From the IMG/VR virus record IMGVR_UViG_3300030020_000047, positions 1-43,954 of that record: DNA of 43,954 bases; one strand, given 5' to 3'. The notes under the pieces are model-generated. The model saw only the letters and a program-made list of their open reading frames with translations. It made no database searches and was not told the origin of the DNA. The translations under genes were made by a program, and so were the position numbers. Each line of letters starts with the position of its first letter. Positions within the stretch are counted from its first letter, which is position 1. The stretch comes from a virus. This document shows, piece by piece, positions 31,417-40,557 of this stretch.

Positions 31417-31611
31417 ATGAAAACTCGTTTCCTCCAAGCCCTTTATCTCATGCCCGCAATCATGATGCTGATGATGTGGATAGCTGCTGCGCCCAGTTAT
31501 GTATCTCAGTGCAGCAACTGGCAACTTCTCGGAACCATCGCCTTGTCGGCTTTCGGGTCCGCTTGGTCCGTCGCCATATTCGCTCACTCCGTGAAGGGCG
31601 GCTCGGTATAG
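31417..31611 (+). CDS. small membrane protein with two helices, 64 aa
   Basis: The start at 31417 follows AAGGCGC 6 bases upstream and lies 10 bases after the pseudopilin stop. Helix 1 is at about 7-25 (ALYLMPAIMMLMMWIAAAP) and helix 2 at about 37-57 (LGTIALSAFGSAWSVAIFAH), joined by a loop with one Cys (SQCSNW). The end is KGGSV. It is probably co-transcribed with the pseudopilin, as a two-gene accessory unit; it might anchor or regulate it. No known family. Confidence 0.6.
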   Translation: MKTRFLQALYLMPAIMMLMMWIAAAPSYVSQCSNWQLLGTIALSAFGSAWSVAIFAHSVKGGSV

Positions 31612-31615
31612 TGCC

Positions 31616-31669
31616 ATCTATCTAATATCTATCTAACGATGTAAAATTAGGGCTTCTTCGTGAGGCCCT
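31616..31669 (+). promoter_or_regulatory. repeated motifs and ribosome-site hairpin before the ejection genes
   Basis: ATCTATCTAA occurs at 31616-31625 and 31627-31636, running into TCTAACGAT (31632-31640), then an AT-rich stretch. A hairpin at 31649-31669 (AGGGC with GCCCT plus three inner pairs, loop TTCGT) ends at the start codon. The only Shine-Dalgarno (GAGG, 31662-31665) is in its 3' arm. A promoter here and translation control by the hairpin are inferred. Confidence 0.45.
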
Positions 31670-33982
31670 ATGAACAACATCCAGAAATCCTTCAAAGCCA
31701 AGGCCCAGATGGGCCTGCGCAGCACTCAACCTGCCTTAACCCAACCTCTGCATCTATCTAACGGTGGGCAGGGTCTTCGCCAGCAGGGCTTTGTTCAAGG
31801 CCCTGGCACCGGCACCAGCGACAGCGTTCCTGCCATGATCTCCAAGGGAGAGTACGTGCTGCCGGCTGATACCGTCGCGCACGTCGGCAAAGCCAACCTG
31901 GATGCGCTGAAGGACGCCACACACACGCCTGTGAACAACGGACTGCGGGGCGGCATGCAGCACATGGCTGACGGCGGGTTTATGGGCGACGCAGGGAACA
32001 TGATAGGCGAGGCCCGTGACTGGATGGCAAGCAAGATAGCCAACGGCGACGCCCCAGCGAATGCTCAAGAGACCGTCGCTCACGGACCTGTACCTGCCGG
32101 TAATTACACCGTCAGCCCCCGCAGCTTCGACACCCTCGCAGCTGACCCAGCGCTCGCCGCTCCCACTGGCGTCCGCGCAGCTGACCCTGCCGCTGGTTAC
32201 ACGCGATATAACCCGAGCATCACCACCACGCCCCCCACGCCCCCCGCAGCGCCTGAGTTGACCACTACCCTCGGTGCCGCACCGCAGGCCGCTCCTGCCG
32301 CATCGACAACCACAGAATCCGCTCCAGGTATCGTTTCCCGCGCGGCAAATGGGGTGCGCTCGATGGGTAGTTGGCTGGGCAGAGCCGCGAACGTGGGTGG
32401 CGTACTGGGTGGCACATACGCTGCTGCAGACGCCGCGCGCGACATGCACTTGAATGGGGTCAACACCGACAACTCTACACGTCTCGCTGGCGGTACTGCG
32501 CTCGGGCTTGGGTCTGCGGGGAGCTTCGTACCAGCGCTTGCCGGTGGGCTTGCCGCCCCGCTCACTGCTACCGTTGGCGGTGCGGCGTTGATGGGCAATC
32601 AGATCGGTAAATCGATCACCAAAAGCAACCCATCTTTGGCTGACGGGCTGGCAAGCCCTGGCGAAGCGATAAGCCGCTGGTGGAATGGCCAGCCGCTGCT
32701 GCACCAAGAAGCCGGTACCGCACACATGCCGGGTGGAGATACACAGACCCCAGGACGACCCGACTCCTACTATAAAGACCAAAACCCAAGCGCTGCCGTG
32801 CTCGCTGCTCAGGCTAACTCGCGAGGGGCGGATACTGTCTCTGCGCCGACAACCCCAGCGCCGACAACCCCAGCGACCCCCAGCACCCCAGCGCCGACCG
32901 TAGCCTCTGCTCCTGTTCCTGTTCCTGACCCCATCGTCGGTAAAGACGGTATGGCGACAGATGGTAGCGGCAACCCTATCCCCGGCTACGGCTCAATGAC
33001 CAATTCGAGCGGGAAGCGCGTGTTTTTCTCCCCCGGCTCCGGTACGCAGCAGGGGTCATCCCCCGGCTCCGTGGCTGCTAACCTGCGCGCAGCCTACGCG
33101 CCGACGCAGTACGCCGACGACAGGCCGGGTGAGGCGATGCGAGATTTCGCAGCCGGGCGGGGGCTTCAATCAGGCAACTCTGGTGGTCTTGGTCAAGGCG
33201 ACTCACTCGCCGATCTCGCTTACCGTGGGGGCATGCAGAAAGCCGCTATGCGCCAGCAGGGGCTGAACATTCAGCAACAACAGGTTACTGGCGATCAAGG
33301 GCTGCGCAGCCGGGAAATCGACTCCCGTTACGGCTCGGAAATGTACGGCCATGACGTGCAGCGCGAAAACAACCAGAGCACTGTGCAAGCCAGCATGATC
33401 AATTCCGCAGCCCTGCGTGATCAGGCGCGGGCGCAGATGGCTATCGCGCAGATGAACCACCGCGATCTGCTCGGTCAGCAGGATATAACCAACAAGCGCG
33501 AACAGGATGCGCAGAACTTCGAGCAGAACCAAAAATCCGATACCCAGTTGACGACTGACCTCCAGAAGCAGAACCCCGGCTCCGAGCCAGGGAAGTTCGA
33601 CGACGCTACCGTGGCGCAGCAGAGAACTGGCATTGGTCAGTCAATGGCTGCGCTTGGCATCAAGAGCTATGCCGCGCTCGATCCGCTGAAGCGCCAGCAG
33701 CTGCTGGCTGGGAGCAAACTGATTTCCAAGATCAACTCCAACGCTTCGACCTGGAACCCATTCATGGCGGATTACATGAAGACGGTAATGCCCCATAACC
33801 TCGTAGGTATGAAGAGGATGACAAACGGTGACTACCAGACGCCAGATTATACTGATGCCTCTGGGGCAAAACGCTCCGGTCAGGTTATCCCTGGTCGTAT
33901 TGTCGACAAGGTGAACTCCGACCGTATCATGGGTCAGCCGTCAGGCGACGAATTCTCCTCGCTCATGCAAGGAGGTCAATAA
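31670..33982 (+). CDS. putative internal virion (ejection) protein, 770 aa
   Basis: Residues about 28-70 carry the motif QGFVQGPGTGTSDSVPAMIS, then KGEYVLPADTVAHVGKANLD. From memory, this motif marks large phage virion proteins that are injected or line the tail. A Pro/Ala/Thr-rich low-complexity middle follows (about 110-450; PTTPAPTTPATPSTPAPTVA). Between about 185 and 310 lie Gly- and Ala-rich helices that could insert in a membrane. The C-terminal half is helical and Gln-rich (MQKAAMRQQGLNIQQQQVTG). It overlaps the 2109-residue gene as TAATG, and large paired ejection proteins are common in podoviruses. The start depends on a hairpin-embedded GAGG. Confidence 0.6.
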   Translation: MNNIQKSFKAKAQMGLRSTQPALTQPLHLSNGGQGLRQQGFVQGPGTGTSDSVPAMISKGEYVLPADTVAHVGKANLDALKDATHTPVNNGLRGGMQHMADGGFMGDAGNMIGEARDWMASKIANGDAPANAQETVAHGPVPAGNYTVSPRSFDTLAADPALAAPTGVRAADPAAGYTRYNPSITTTPPTPPAAPELTTTLGAAPQAAPAASTTTESAPGIVSRAANGVRSMGSWLGRAANVGGVLGGTYAAADAARDMHLNGVNTDNSTRLAGGTALGLGSAGSFVPALAGGLAAPLTATVGGAALMGNQIGKSITKSNPSLADGLASPGEAISRWWNGQPLLHQEAGTAHMPGGDTQTPGRPDSYYKDQNPSAAVLAAQANSRGADTVSAPTTPAPTTPATPSTPAPTVASAPVPVPDPIVGKDGMATDGSGNPIPGYGSMTNSSGKRVFFSPGSGTQQGSSPGSVAANLRAAYAPTQYADDRPGEAMRDFAAGRGLQSGNSGGLGQGDSLADLAYRGGMQKAAMRQQGLNIQQQQVTGDQGLRSREIDSRYGSEMYGHDVQRENNQSTVQASMINSAALRDQARAQMAIAQMNHRDLLGQQDITNKREQDAQNFEQNQKSDTQLTTDLQKQNPGSEPGKFDDATVAQQRTGIGQSMAALGIKSYAALDPLKRQQLLAGSKLISKINSNASTWNPFMADYMKTVMPHNLVGMKRMTNGDYQTPDYTDASGAKRSGQVIPGRIVDKVNSDRIMGQPSGDEFSSLMQGGQ

Positions 33983-36900
33983 TGGCTGGCCTCCAGGACT
34001 TGATGCCAGCTCCGACCTACTCCACGGACGCGACGGGTGGGGATGGATCATTAGTTAAGGGTCTCCGTGCAGGCTGGGAAGGCGTCAAAAGCCAAACCCA
34101 CCAGCTGCTCGGTCAGGCCGGTGAGGGCTTAGGGGCCGATCAGTTCGCCGCAGACCAGCGTGCGCAGTCCGTAGCCAACCAGCAGGCAGCTGCGGCTGAC
34201 TCTCAAGGTGCAGTGCAGCATTTCTCCGATGTGCATGGCCTTCGCGACTTCGGTAACTGGGGCATGTACAACCTCGGCGCGATGGCACCGACCGTCGCCG
34301 CAGGCGCAGCCGGAGCACTCGCCGCAAGGTATTTCCCCGGTGGAGTGTCCGCAGAGGGCGCGGTGCTCGGCAACGCTGCCGGTATGGCTCCCGGCATGAT
34401 CGGAGAGCAGCTTCAGGCCCAGCAAAACGACCCAGAACAGGCTAAAAAGCCGTGGCTGGACCGAACCCTTACCGCAGGCGTTGGCGGGGGCCTACAGTCC
34501 CTTGTTACGGCTGCTGCCCCTGGCACGATTGAGAGTAAGTTCTTGGCTCCCGCCGTCGAAGGTGTTGCTAAAACTGCTACGCCATTCCTTGAGGGACTGG
34601 CCCACAACGTACCGGGCGCGGTGGCCGGCAACGCTGCAGCGATGGCTGCGTCAACGGAGATCGGCCATCAGGCGGCGAGCCATTTAAACCCTAACCGCGA
34701 CGCGTCGAACGATCTGGAAGAGGACAAGCAAGCGGCTATTGAGGGCGGTGCTATGGGTGCGCCGTTCGGCGTGCTGGGCGCTGCCGGTGACATGCGGGGC
34801 GCGAAAGCCGAACCAAAACCCGGTGAAGCCGCCAGCGGCAGCATAACCAGCAAGGTGTTCGGCAATGGGAAGGATGGAGCGGTCAGCAAGAGCAGCGGAG
34901 TGCCGGTGGCGCTGGACAAACCAGCGGTGCCTGCACCCGATGATTTGGGTACGTCGGAGTCCGCGCCGCTCGGTGCGCGCATGGACGCAGCGACGAAAGT
35001 GTTCACTCCGCCCGCGCCTCCCGATCTCGCAGCAGCGGCTGAAGGCAAGCCGCCTGAAGAAGCCATGATGGCGATGGACCAGCTGCAGGCCGATATCAAG
35101 GCCAAGGACGACGCGACGAATGCAGCGATGGCTCGCCGTCGTGCGGAGAGAGCGCCGAAGAACCTGCCTGCTGATGAGCCGCCGCTGCCGGATGAACTGC
35201 CCCCTGATGTCAGCATGAGCATGATGAGCACCAACGCTCCTGAAGGTGCGGCTGCGGACGACGCTAAAACACTGGCGGCGTTCGTGGCGAAAGCCAAGGC
35301 AGGCAAGGTTGAACCGTGGCGTGTGCAGGATGTCGCCGATATGCTGCAGGATAACGGCAAGCCGCCAACAGCGCTAGTTCACATGTACGGTGAGATGGAG
35401 CCGGGGGAGGGCAAAGACAATTTCCTGACGGCGGTAAATCAGGTCATGAAAGCGGCGAGCGACAAGAAGACGCTGACGGACAGCCTGACCGGCATGCTGA
35501 AAGACAAAGACGTGCAGCCCGGTTACGTTAATCAGTTGATCCCCTATTTGAAGTCGTATTTTAACGACGACTTGACGAGAGGGCTGAATCCTGCCGAGAG
35601 CAAGATGTTGACGGAGCATATCGACAACGTGATGCGGGACACCTTCAACGATCCTCGGCAGGTCAGCGATTTGTTCGAGAGCGAAAAAGGCAGCGAGATC
35701 AGCGACGAAGGTTCGTCCGTTACCGGCGCGGCCAAGAGCGAGAGCGAGCTGAGTGATGCCCCCGGAGTAGACCCCGGCGCGTCGTTCGACGCAACTGACC
35801 CGGAGTACACGAACTATTACGGCCAGGGCAAGGACAAGGCGAACCCGCAGTACATGCTGAGTGACGAGGCCCACAAGGCCGAATATGGCGACGCCACACG
35901 CAGCACGGCGTCGGATGTCGCAGCACAGGCCGCAGCTGCTCATCCTGACGCAGCCATCGGCTGGGTTTCCGCTACGGACCACGCCAGAGAGAATGGCGTA
36001 CCGGCCACGAAACTGAACGCGCAGACGAAGGGCAAGCCGGAGAACTACGGGCTGGTCACGGCGAAGGGGCGCACGAGCCGCGACGCCTTCACTGCCGACG
36101 ACGTGCAGAACATGAAGTTGGACACGGACAAATACCCGAACTCCGACAGCCGCATGGAGGTCAAGGGCGGCGACGGCAAGACGCTCAACCTGGACGCCAA
36201 GCGGATCGCTGGTGTCATTCAGCGCAAGATGGGCCACAGTGATGTCAGCGAGAGCGTGGGCGATCCGGCGCAAGCGAGGAACGAGAAGCTGCACGCGCTG
36301 CGAGATAACTTTCATGCGGGCGTGGCTGCTCTATCTGATCGCCTTGGTGCCCGCATCGAGCCGAGCGACAGCACAGTGGTTGCCAAGGGTGTGACTTACG
36401 GCGACCTGAAAAATCTGCCGGCGCTTGAGCGGCCTGATATGGGCAGTGAGCTGGACAAGGCCGACGCCACCGGCAAGACTGCTAAAGAGCCGATGTCCAA
36501 CGCCGAACAGCGTCGCGCCATATCCACGCTGGATGTGGAGGCGAGCAACCATCAGGCCAACGTATCCAAGGTGCAGAAGAAACTCGGCATGTCGGACGCT
36601 GAGATCAAAACCACCGTCGAAGCCGTGAAAAAGGTCAGCGCGGCTAAGGGGCTGGGGCCGAAAGCTGCCGCCGAGGCGAAACATTGGCTGAATGAAGTGA
36701 CCGCCAGAATGAAGGCCGCTGGGTTTAAAGGGGCTGACGCTTACGACCTCGGGTGGGAGAAGGTCAACGCCGACCAGAAAAGTGCCAGCGCTGACAGAAT
36801 CCAGGCCGGGGCTGACGCACGCGCGGAGACCGCTCGATTCGAAGCGGTCAAGAGCGGCGACCCACAACGGGTAAAACCAGCTGACTGGGCACCGGACTTT

Positions 36901-39900
36901 CAGGGCGGCGACCAGATCAAGGAAGCTGGCGAGCCGGGGTTAGGTAGAACCGAGATTGACCCCAACGACGATAATATCCACCTCGCCGACAAAGAGCATG
37001 GTGACGATCTCGGTAGGGTTTCCGCTGCGGTGCGCGGGATCGACGCTGCCGACGCTGTGCCGAACCACGCCATCGCTGATAAAGCGAGAGGACTAGACAA
37101 GAACGGCGAGGTCAACGCTCTGGGCAAGTCCCTCGTGGAGACCAAGATTAACTCACTTGGCGTCGGTGCCAAAAGTGCGAGCGACCGCGCCGTCATCGCG
37201 CAGGCGCGTGGGCTGCTGAAGAACTGGGATAAGATGCCGCCGAAGGATCAGGCCAAGCTGTACAGCGAGCTGAAAGACACCAAGCGGATCGAGGCTGTGG
37301 GCGGCACGATAGACGGCTTAACCAAGTCCCTCGATGCCAGCCAGAACAAGCTCGCCAAGAGCAACGCCGCCCTCGCTGCGGAAGGTAAGCCGCGCGTGTT
37401 CCCGAAGACCGAGGCGCAGGTTGCCAAGGCATTCAGAGATACCGTTAAGACCGACGCAGGCCGTGACGCCACGCTTGAACGCGTGAAAGCGTCCACCGAC
37501 GCGAAAAGTCTGCAGTCTGCCGTGTCCCGACTGGTCGACAAAAAAGGCTGGGAGCGCGATGCCAACACCAAGCAGGTTGTCGATGCCCTCAACACAAAAA
37601 TCTCCGACCTGATCGCTCACGATCCTGATCAACTGATCGGCATGGACCCGGCGAAACAAGCGCTGGCCGGGGAGTGGAAAGCCGACGCTTCCAAGTCCGA
37701 CACAGCGATTGGTACCGGGCGAATCACCGACGCGCAGAAAGCCGAGGTCGCCAAGATCATCAATGACCGGCTCGGGCCGCTGGTGTCCAGGATGTTCAGC
37801 AGCACCATGAAGCACGCGGGAGAATTCACGCCGCAGCTTGCTGACGGGCTGGCCCGAGCTGGGATCAAGGTGTCAGTCTTCGCAAAAGACCCTGGGAGCG
37901 TGGCGCTGCATGAGTCCATGCACGCGCTCTTCGACCACATGCGCAAGATGGGCATGAAGGAGGTCAACGACGCGCTGGCGAAAACGGCTTCCTCCCCGTC
38001 CGTCAGGGGCCAGCTGCGCGAGCTGCTGAAGGATGAGCCAGCTGCGTGGAAGCAGTGCCAGGATAGCGCCGAGGAGCGTGCTGCCTACATGTATCAGTTC
38101 CACGAGGCCGGCAAGCTGAAGGTCGGCGGCGAGGTCAAGGGCATATTCCAGCGCATCGGCGACTTCATCAAGCGCACGCTGGGTATCTGGACTTCCGACG
38201 AGCGTGCCGTGCAGATCATGAAGTATTTCAGCTCCGGCGACGTGGTGAGGAATATCGGCGACCGCAGCGCCGTGCATAACGCGCTGATCAGAGCAGGCAG
38301 GAACGAGTCGCTGCACCACATCGGCGAAGCGATGAAGCCGATGTACAACCTCGGACAGCGGGTGTTGGGGATCGGTAGCCAAGGTATCCGGGACATGAAC
38401 ATCGACCCGCTGACGAAAATGGTGGACTTGACCGGCCAGCACGCCAATCGTACAGGCGAGGATCGCGGGTTCATTCCGACTTACACGCAGAAGGCGCGTG
38501 ACACGATGAATCAGTTGGCGGCTTCATTGTCGAAGTTCTCCGACGCCGACAAGAAAGCGGCGTGGGCGCAGATGCAGACCAGAGAAAAAGGGCAGGTCGA
38601 TACTCCTGAGCACGCGGAGATCAAGGCGATCCTGCGCAAGACGCTCACGGACGTGTATGACGGCATGACGAAGGCTGGGGTGAAGATCGGGTTCATCAAG
38701 GACCACACCCCTGTGCAGTGGGACGCTGCTTACATTGCCGGCCACCAGCCCGAGTTTCTGAAGATGGCTGCGGAGGCGATCAGGCGCGAAGGGTTCGACG
38801 GTACCCCGCAGAGTATCATGAATCACCTGATGCGCAACGACGGCAACGAGCTGGGCATCCAGGACGTGCGCCCCGATACGAAACCCGGCAACGTGTTCGC
38901 CAAGGAGCGAGTATTCAAGCACTTCACCGCCGCCGAGCGCGCACCATTCTTGATCGACGACCCGATGCGCGTGATGTCATCCTATGTTCACCAGGGCATC
39001 AAGCGGGCAGAGTGGGCGGCGCGGTTCGACGACGACAACGGGAAGATCAACGCTGCACGGCAGCAGGCTATTCTCAAACACGGTGCCACGGACGAGCAGA
39101 TCAAACAGTTCGACAACTACATGAACGGCGTGAACGGCTCGCTGGGTAGTGAGCTGTCACCGAAGGCCCGCAGGCTGATGTCCGGCCTCATGGTCGCCAA
39201 CAACCTGCGCGTGCTGGGGTTGGGCTGGTTCTCCGGGATGGTTGACCCGATAGGCATCAAGGTACGCGGCGGTACATGGGGCGACGCGGCCAGCGCGTAC
39301 AAGGACGGCATCTTTAAGATAGCCAAAAATCTGATCACCGACTCGAAGCCTGACGCCAAGGATAAATTCGCCGAGGACATGGGCGTGATCGAGAACGCCA
39401 TGCTGGGCCATGCGGTGCAGTCGGCTTACGGTGTGACTGGGCTGGGGAACTGGTCGCGCAGAGTCAACGACATGCTGTTCAAGTATAACCTGATGGAGCA
39501 GCAGGGCCGGAACATGCGCGCAGGCGCGGCGGTGGCGGCGGCGAAGTTCATCGCTCGTCACAACGACGGCTACAACGGGCACAGCGCACGGTACATGGAG
39601 GAGCTGGGGCTGAAGAAGGGCGAAGCGGTCGTGAAGAACGGCGAGCTGGTTACGGACGCCGACGAGCTGCGGGAACACTTTAAGACGCAGGGGATTTCCG
39701 GCGACGCGCTAGAGGCGAAGGTCGACACGCAGGTCGCCAAGATGAAGATGGCGGTCAACACTTGGGTGGACGGCGCGGTGGTTCGGCCTGACGCCACGAA
39801 GAAGGCCACATGGATGAACGACCCGTACTTCGCGTTGATGGCGCACATGAAGTCGTACACCTACGCGTTTCACGACACGATCCTCAAGCGCGTGGCCCAT

Positions 39901-40311
39901 GAAGCTGCGCACGGAAACAACCAGCCTCTCGTCGCGCTCGGCGCTTACGTACCGGTGATGTTCGCTGCGGACATGATGAAGGCGTATATAATAGGCGGCG
40001 GGTCGATGCCGGCGTACCAGCAGAACTGGGACACGGGCGACTGGCTGGCACACGAGACTTCACGAGCGGGGCTGCTGTCCACTGGTCAGTACGCCGCTGA
40101 CGAGTTCAACGGCATCCGGTCACACGGTGGTTATCTCAATGCACTCGGGCCTGATGTGTCGGAAATTGAACGGCTGGCGAGAGCGGTGGGCAGTGGTGGC
40201 GGGTCGTCGCAGTACGCCAACGCACTCATGCCTGTACCGTTTAATGACTGGCTGGACACAGGCGGTAAGGGTCATTCAGCGGGTGGGCCGTCCGAGCCAG
40301 TGTCGGAGTAG
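33982..40311 (+). CDS. giant putative ejection protein with zinc-protease-like motif, 2109 aa
   Basis: The longest gene in the window, preceded by AAGGAGG, a very strong ribosome site. Residues about 90-150 are Gly/Ala-rich hydrophobic (GAMAPTVAAGAAGALAARYF), possibly membrane-inserting. The middle 300-1250 is helical and highly charged. A metalloprotease-type HExxH is at residues 1310-1314 (VALHESMHALFDHM), followed at about 1360 by AEERAAYMYQFHEAG with a candidate third ligand Glu. Residues about 1720-2000 (ARRLMSGLMVANNLRVLGLG, then WFSGMVDPIGIKVRGG) form a helical domain I associate with the C-termini of giant phage polyvalent (LPD-type) proteins. It is likely injected with DNA. Protease activity is inferred from the motif only. 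Confidence 0.65.
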   Translation: MAGLQDLMPAPTYSTDATGGDGSLVKGLRAGWEGVKSQTHQLLGQAGEGLGADQFAADQRAQSVANQQAAAADSQGAVQHFSDVHGLRDFGNWGMYNLGAMAPTVAAGAAGALAARYFPGGVSAEGAVLGNAAGMAPGMIGEQLQAQQNDPEQAKKPWLDRTLTAGVGGGLQSLVTAAAPGTIESKFLAPAVEGVAKTATPFLEGLAHNVPGAVAGNAAAMAASTEIGHQAASHLNPNRDASNDLEEDKQAAIEGGAMGAPFGVLGAAGDMRGAKAEPKPGEAASGSITSKVFGNGKDGAVSKSSGVPVALDKPAVPAPDDLGTSESAPLGARMDAATKVFTPPAPPDLAAAAEGKPPEEAMMAMDQLQADIKAKDDATNAAMARRRAERAPKNLPADEPPLPDELPPDVSMSMMSTNAPEGAAADDAKTLAAFVAKAKAGKVEPWRVQDVADMLQDNGKPPTALVHMYGEMEPGEGKDNFLTAVNQVMKAASDKKTLTDSLTGMLKDKDVQPGYVNQLIPYLKSYFNDDLTRGLNPAESKMLTEHIDNVMRDTFNDPRQVSDLFESEKGSEISDEGSSVTGAAKSESELSDAPGVDPGASFDATDPEYTNYYGQGKDKANPQYMLSDEAHKAEYGDATRSTASDVAAQAAAAHPDAAIGWVSATDHARENGVPATKLNAQTKGKPENYGLVTAKGRTSRDAFTADDVQNMKLDTDKYPNSDSRMEVKGGDGKTLNLDAKRIAGVIQRKMGHSDVSESVGDPAQARNEKLHALRDNFHAGVAALSDRLGARIEPSDSTVVAKGVTYGDLKNLPALERPDMGSELDKADATGKTAKEPMSNAEQRRAISTLDVEASNHQANVSKVQKKLGMSDAEIKTTVEAVKKVSAAKGLGPKAAAEAKHWLNEVTARMKAAGFKGADAYDLGWEKVNADQKSASADRIQAGADARAETARFEAVKSGDPQRVKPADWAPDFQGGDQIKEAGEPGLGRTEIDPNDDNIHLADKEHGDDLGRVSAAVRGIDAADAVPNHAIADKARGLDKNGEVNALGKSLVETKINSLGVGAKSASDRAVIAQARGLLKNWDKMPPKDQAKLYSELKDTKRIEAVGGTIDGLTKSLDASQNKLAKSNAALAAEGKPRVFPKTEAQVAKAFRDTVKTDAGRDATLERVKASTDAKSLQSAVSRLVDKKGWERDANTKQVVDALNTKISDLIAHDPDQLIGMDPAKQALAGEWKADASKSDTAIGTGRITDAQKAEVAKIINDRLGPLVSRMFSSTMKHAGEFTPQLADGLARAGIKVSVFAKDPGSVALHESMHALFDHMRKMGMKEVNDALAKTASSPSVRGQLRELLKDEPAAWKQCQDSAEERAAYMYQFHEAGKLKVGGEVKGIFQRIGDFIKRTLGIWTSDERAVQIMKYFSSGDVVRNIGDRSAVHNALIRAGRNESLHHIGEAMKPMYNLGQRVLGIGSQGIRDMNIDPLTKMVDLTGQHANRTGEDRGFIPTYTQKARDTMNQLAASLSKFSDADKKAAWAQMQTREKGQVDTPEHAEIKAILRKTLTDVYDGMTKAGVKIGFIKDHTPVQWDAAYIAGHQPEFLKMAAEAIRREGFDGTPQSIMNHLMRNDGNELGIQDVRPDTKPGNVFAKERVFKHFTAAERAPFLIDDPMRVMSSYVHQGIKRAEWAARFDDDNGKINAARQQAILKHGATDEQIKQFDNYMNGVNGSLGSELSPKARRLMSGLMVANNLRVLGLGWFSGMVDPIGIKVRGGTWGDAASAYKDGIFKIAKNLITDSKPDAKDKFAEDMGVIENAMLGHAVQSAYGVTGLGNWSRRVNDMLFKYNLMEQQGRNMRAGAAVAAAKFIARHNDGYNGHSARYMEELGLKKGEAVVKNGELVTDADELREHFKTQGISGDALEAKVDTQVAKMKMAVNTWVDGAVVRPDATKKATWMNDPYFALMAHMKSYTYAFHDTILKRVAHEAAHGNNQPLVALGAYVPVMFAADMMKAYIIGGGSMPAYQQNWDTGDWLAHETSRAGLLSTGQYAADEFNGIRSHGGYLNALGPDVSEIERLARAVGSGGGSSQYANALMPVPFNDWLDTGGKGHSAGGPSEPVSE

Positions 40312-40443
40312 GGAAATTGGGCTTGAAACCGGAAGAACGGAAGTAGCAAATCGCCCGCAAACCCTTTATCTATATACCTCTTCTATTCTTCCATTCTACT
40401 TTAAATAAATTAATAGAAGAAGAGAAGAGAAGGGAGTAATAAT
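40312..40443 (+). other. non-coding AT-rich tail of the late operon
   Basis: After the giant gene lies an AT-rich stretch with the inverted repeat CTTCTATT (40380-40387) and AATAGAAG (40412-40419), a 24-base loop, then a purine run AGAAGAAGAGAAGAGAAGGG. It may be a weak terminator or a leader of the mini-ORF that follows. No gene above about 25 codons fits. Confidence 0.4.
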
Positions 40444-40518
40444 ATGTATATAGAAGGTAGAGGTGGATCAAAAATGGAAGTGGTATATTTCCGGGCTATG
40501 CGCCGCGATTATAAATGA
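40444..40518 (+). CDS. possible mini-ORF, 24 aa
   Basis: GGGAG lies 7 bases before an ATG that opens 24 codons (MYIEGRGGSKMEVVYFRAMR to the stop at 40518). The peptide is basic with a few aromatics and no membrane segment. A good ribosome site and purine-rich leader favour translation; the short length and lack of family leave it uncertain. Transcription would come from the late operon read-through. Confidence 0.3.
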   Translation: MYIEGRGGSKMEVVYFRAMRRDYK

Positions 40519-40534
40519 TCGCCCAGTGTTTGTG

Positions 40535-40554
40535 TAAAGCCCGTGAGGGCTTTA
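40535..40554. terminator. bidirectional terminator between convergent operons
   Basis: The stem TAAAGCCC and GGGCTTTA (40535-40554) has loop GTGA, with A/T-rich flanks on both sides. It lies between the rightward late genes and the leftward early operon, where it can stop transcripts from both. Confidence 0.8.
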
Positions 40555-40557
40555 GCT

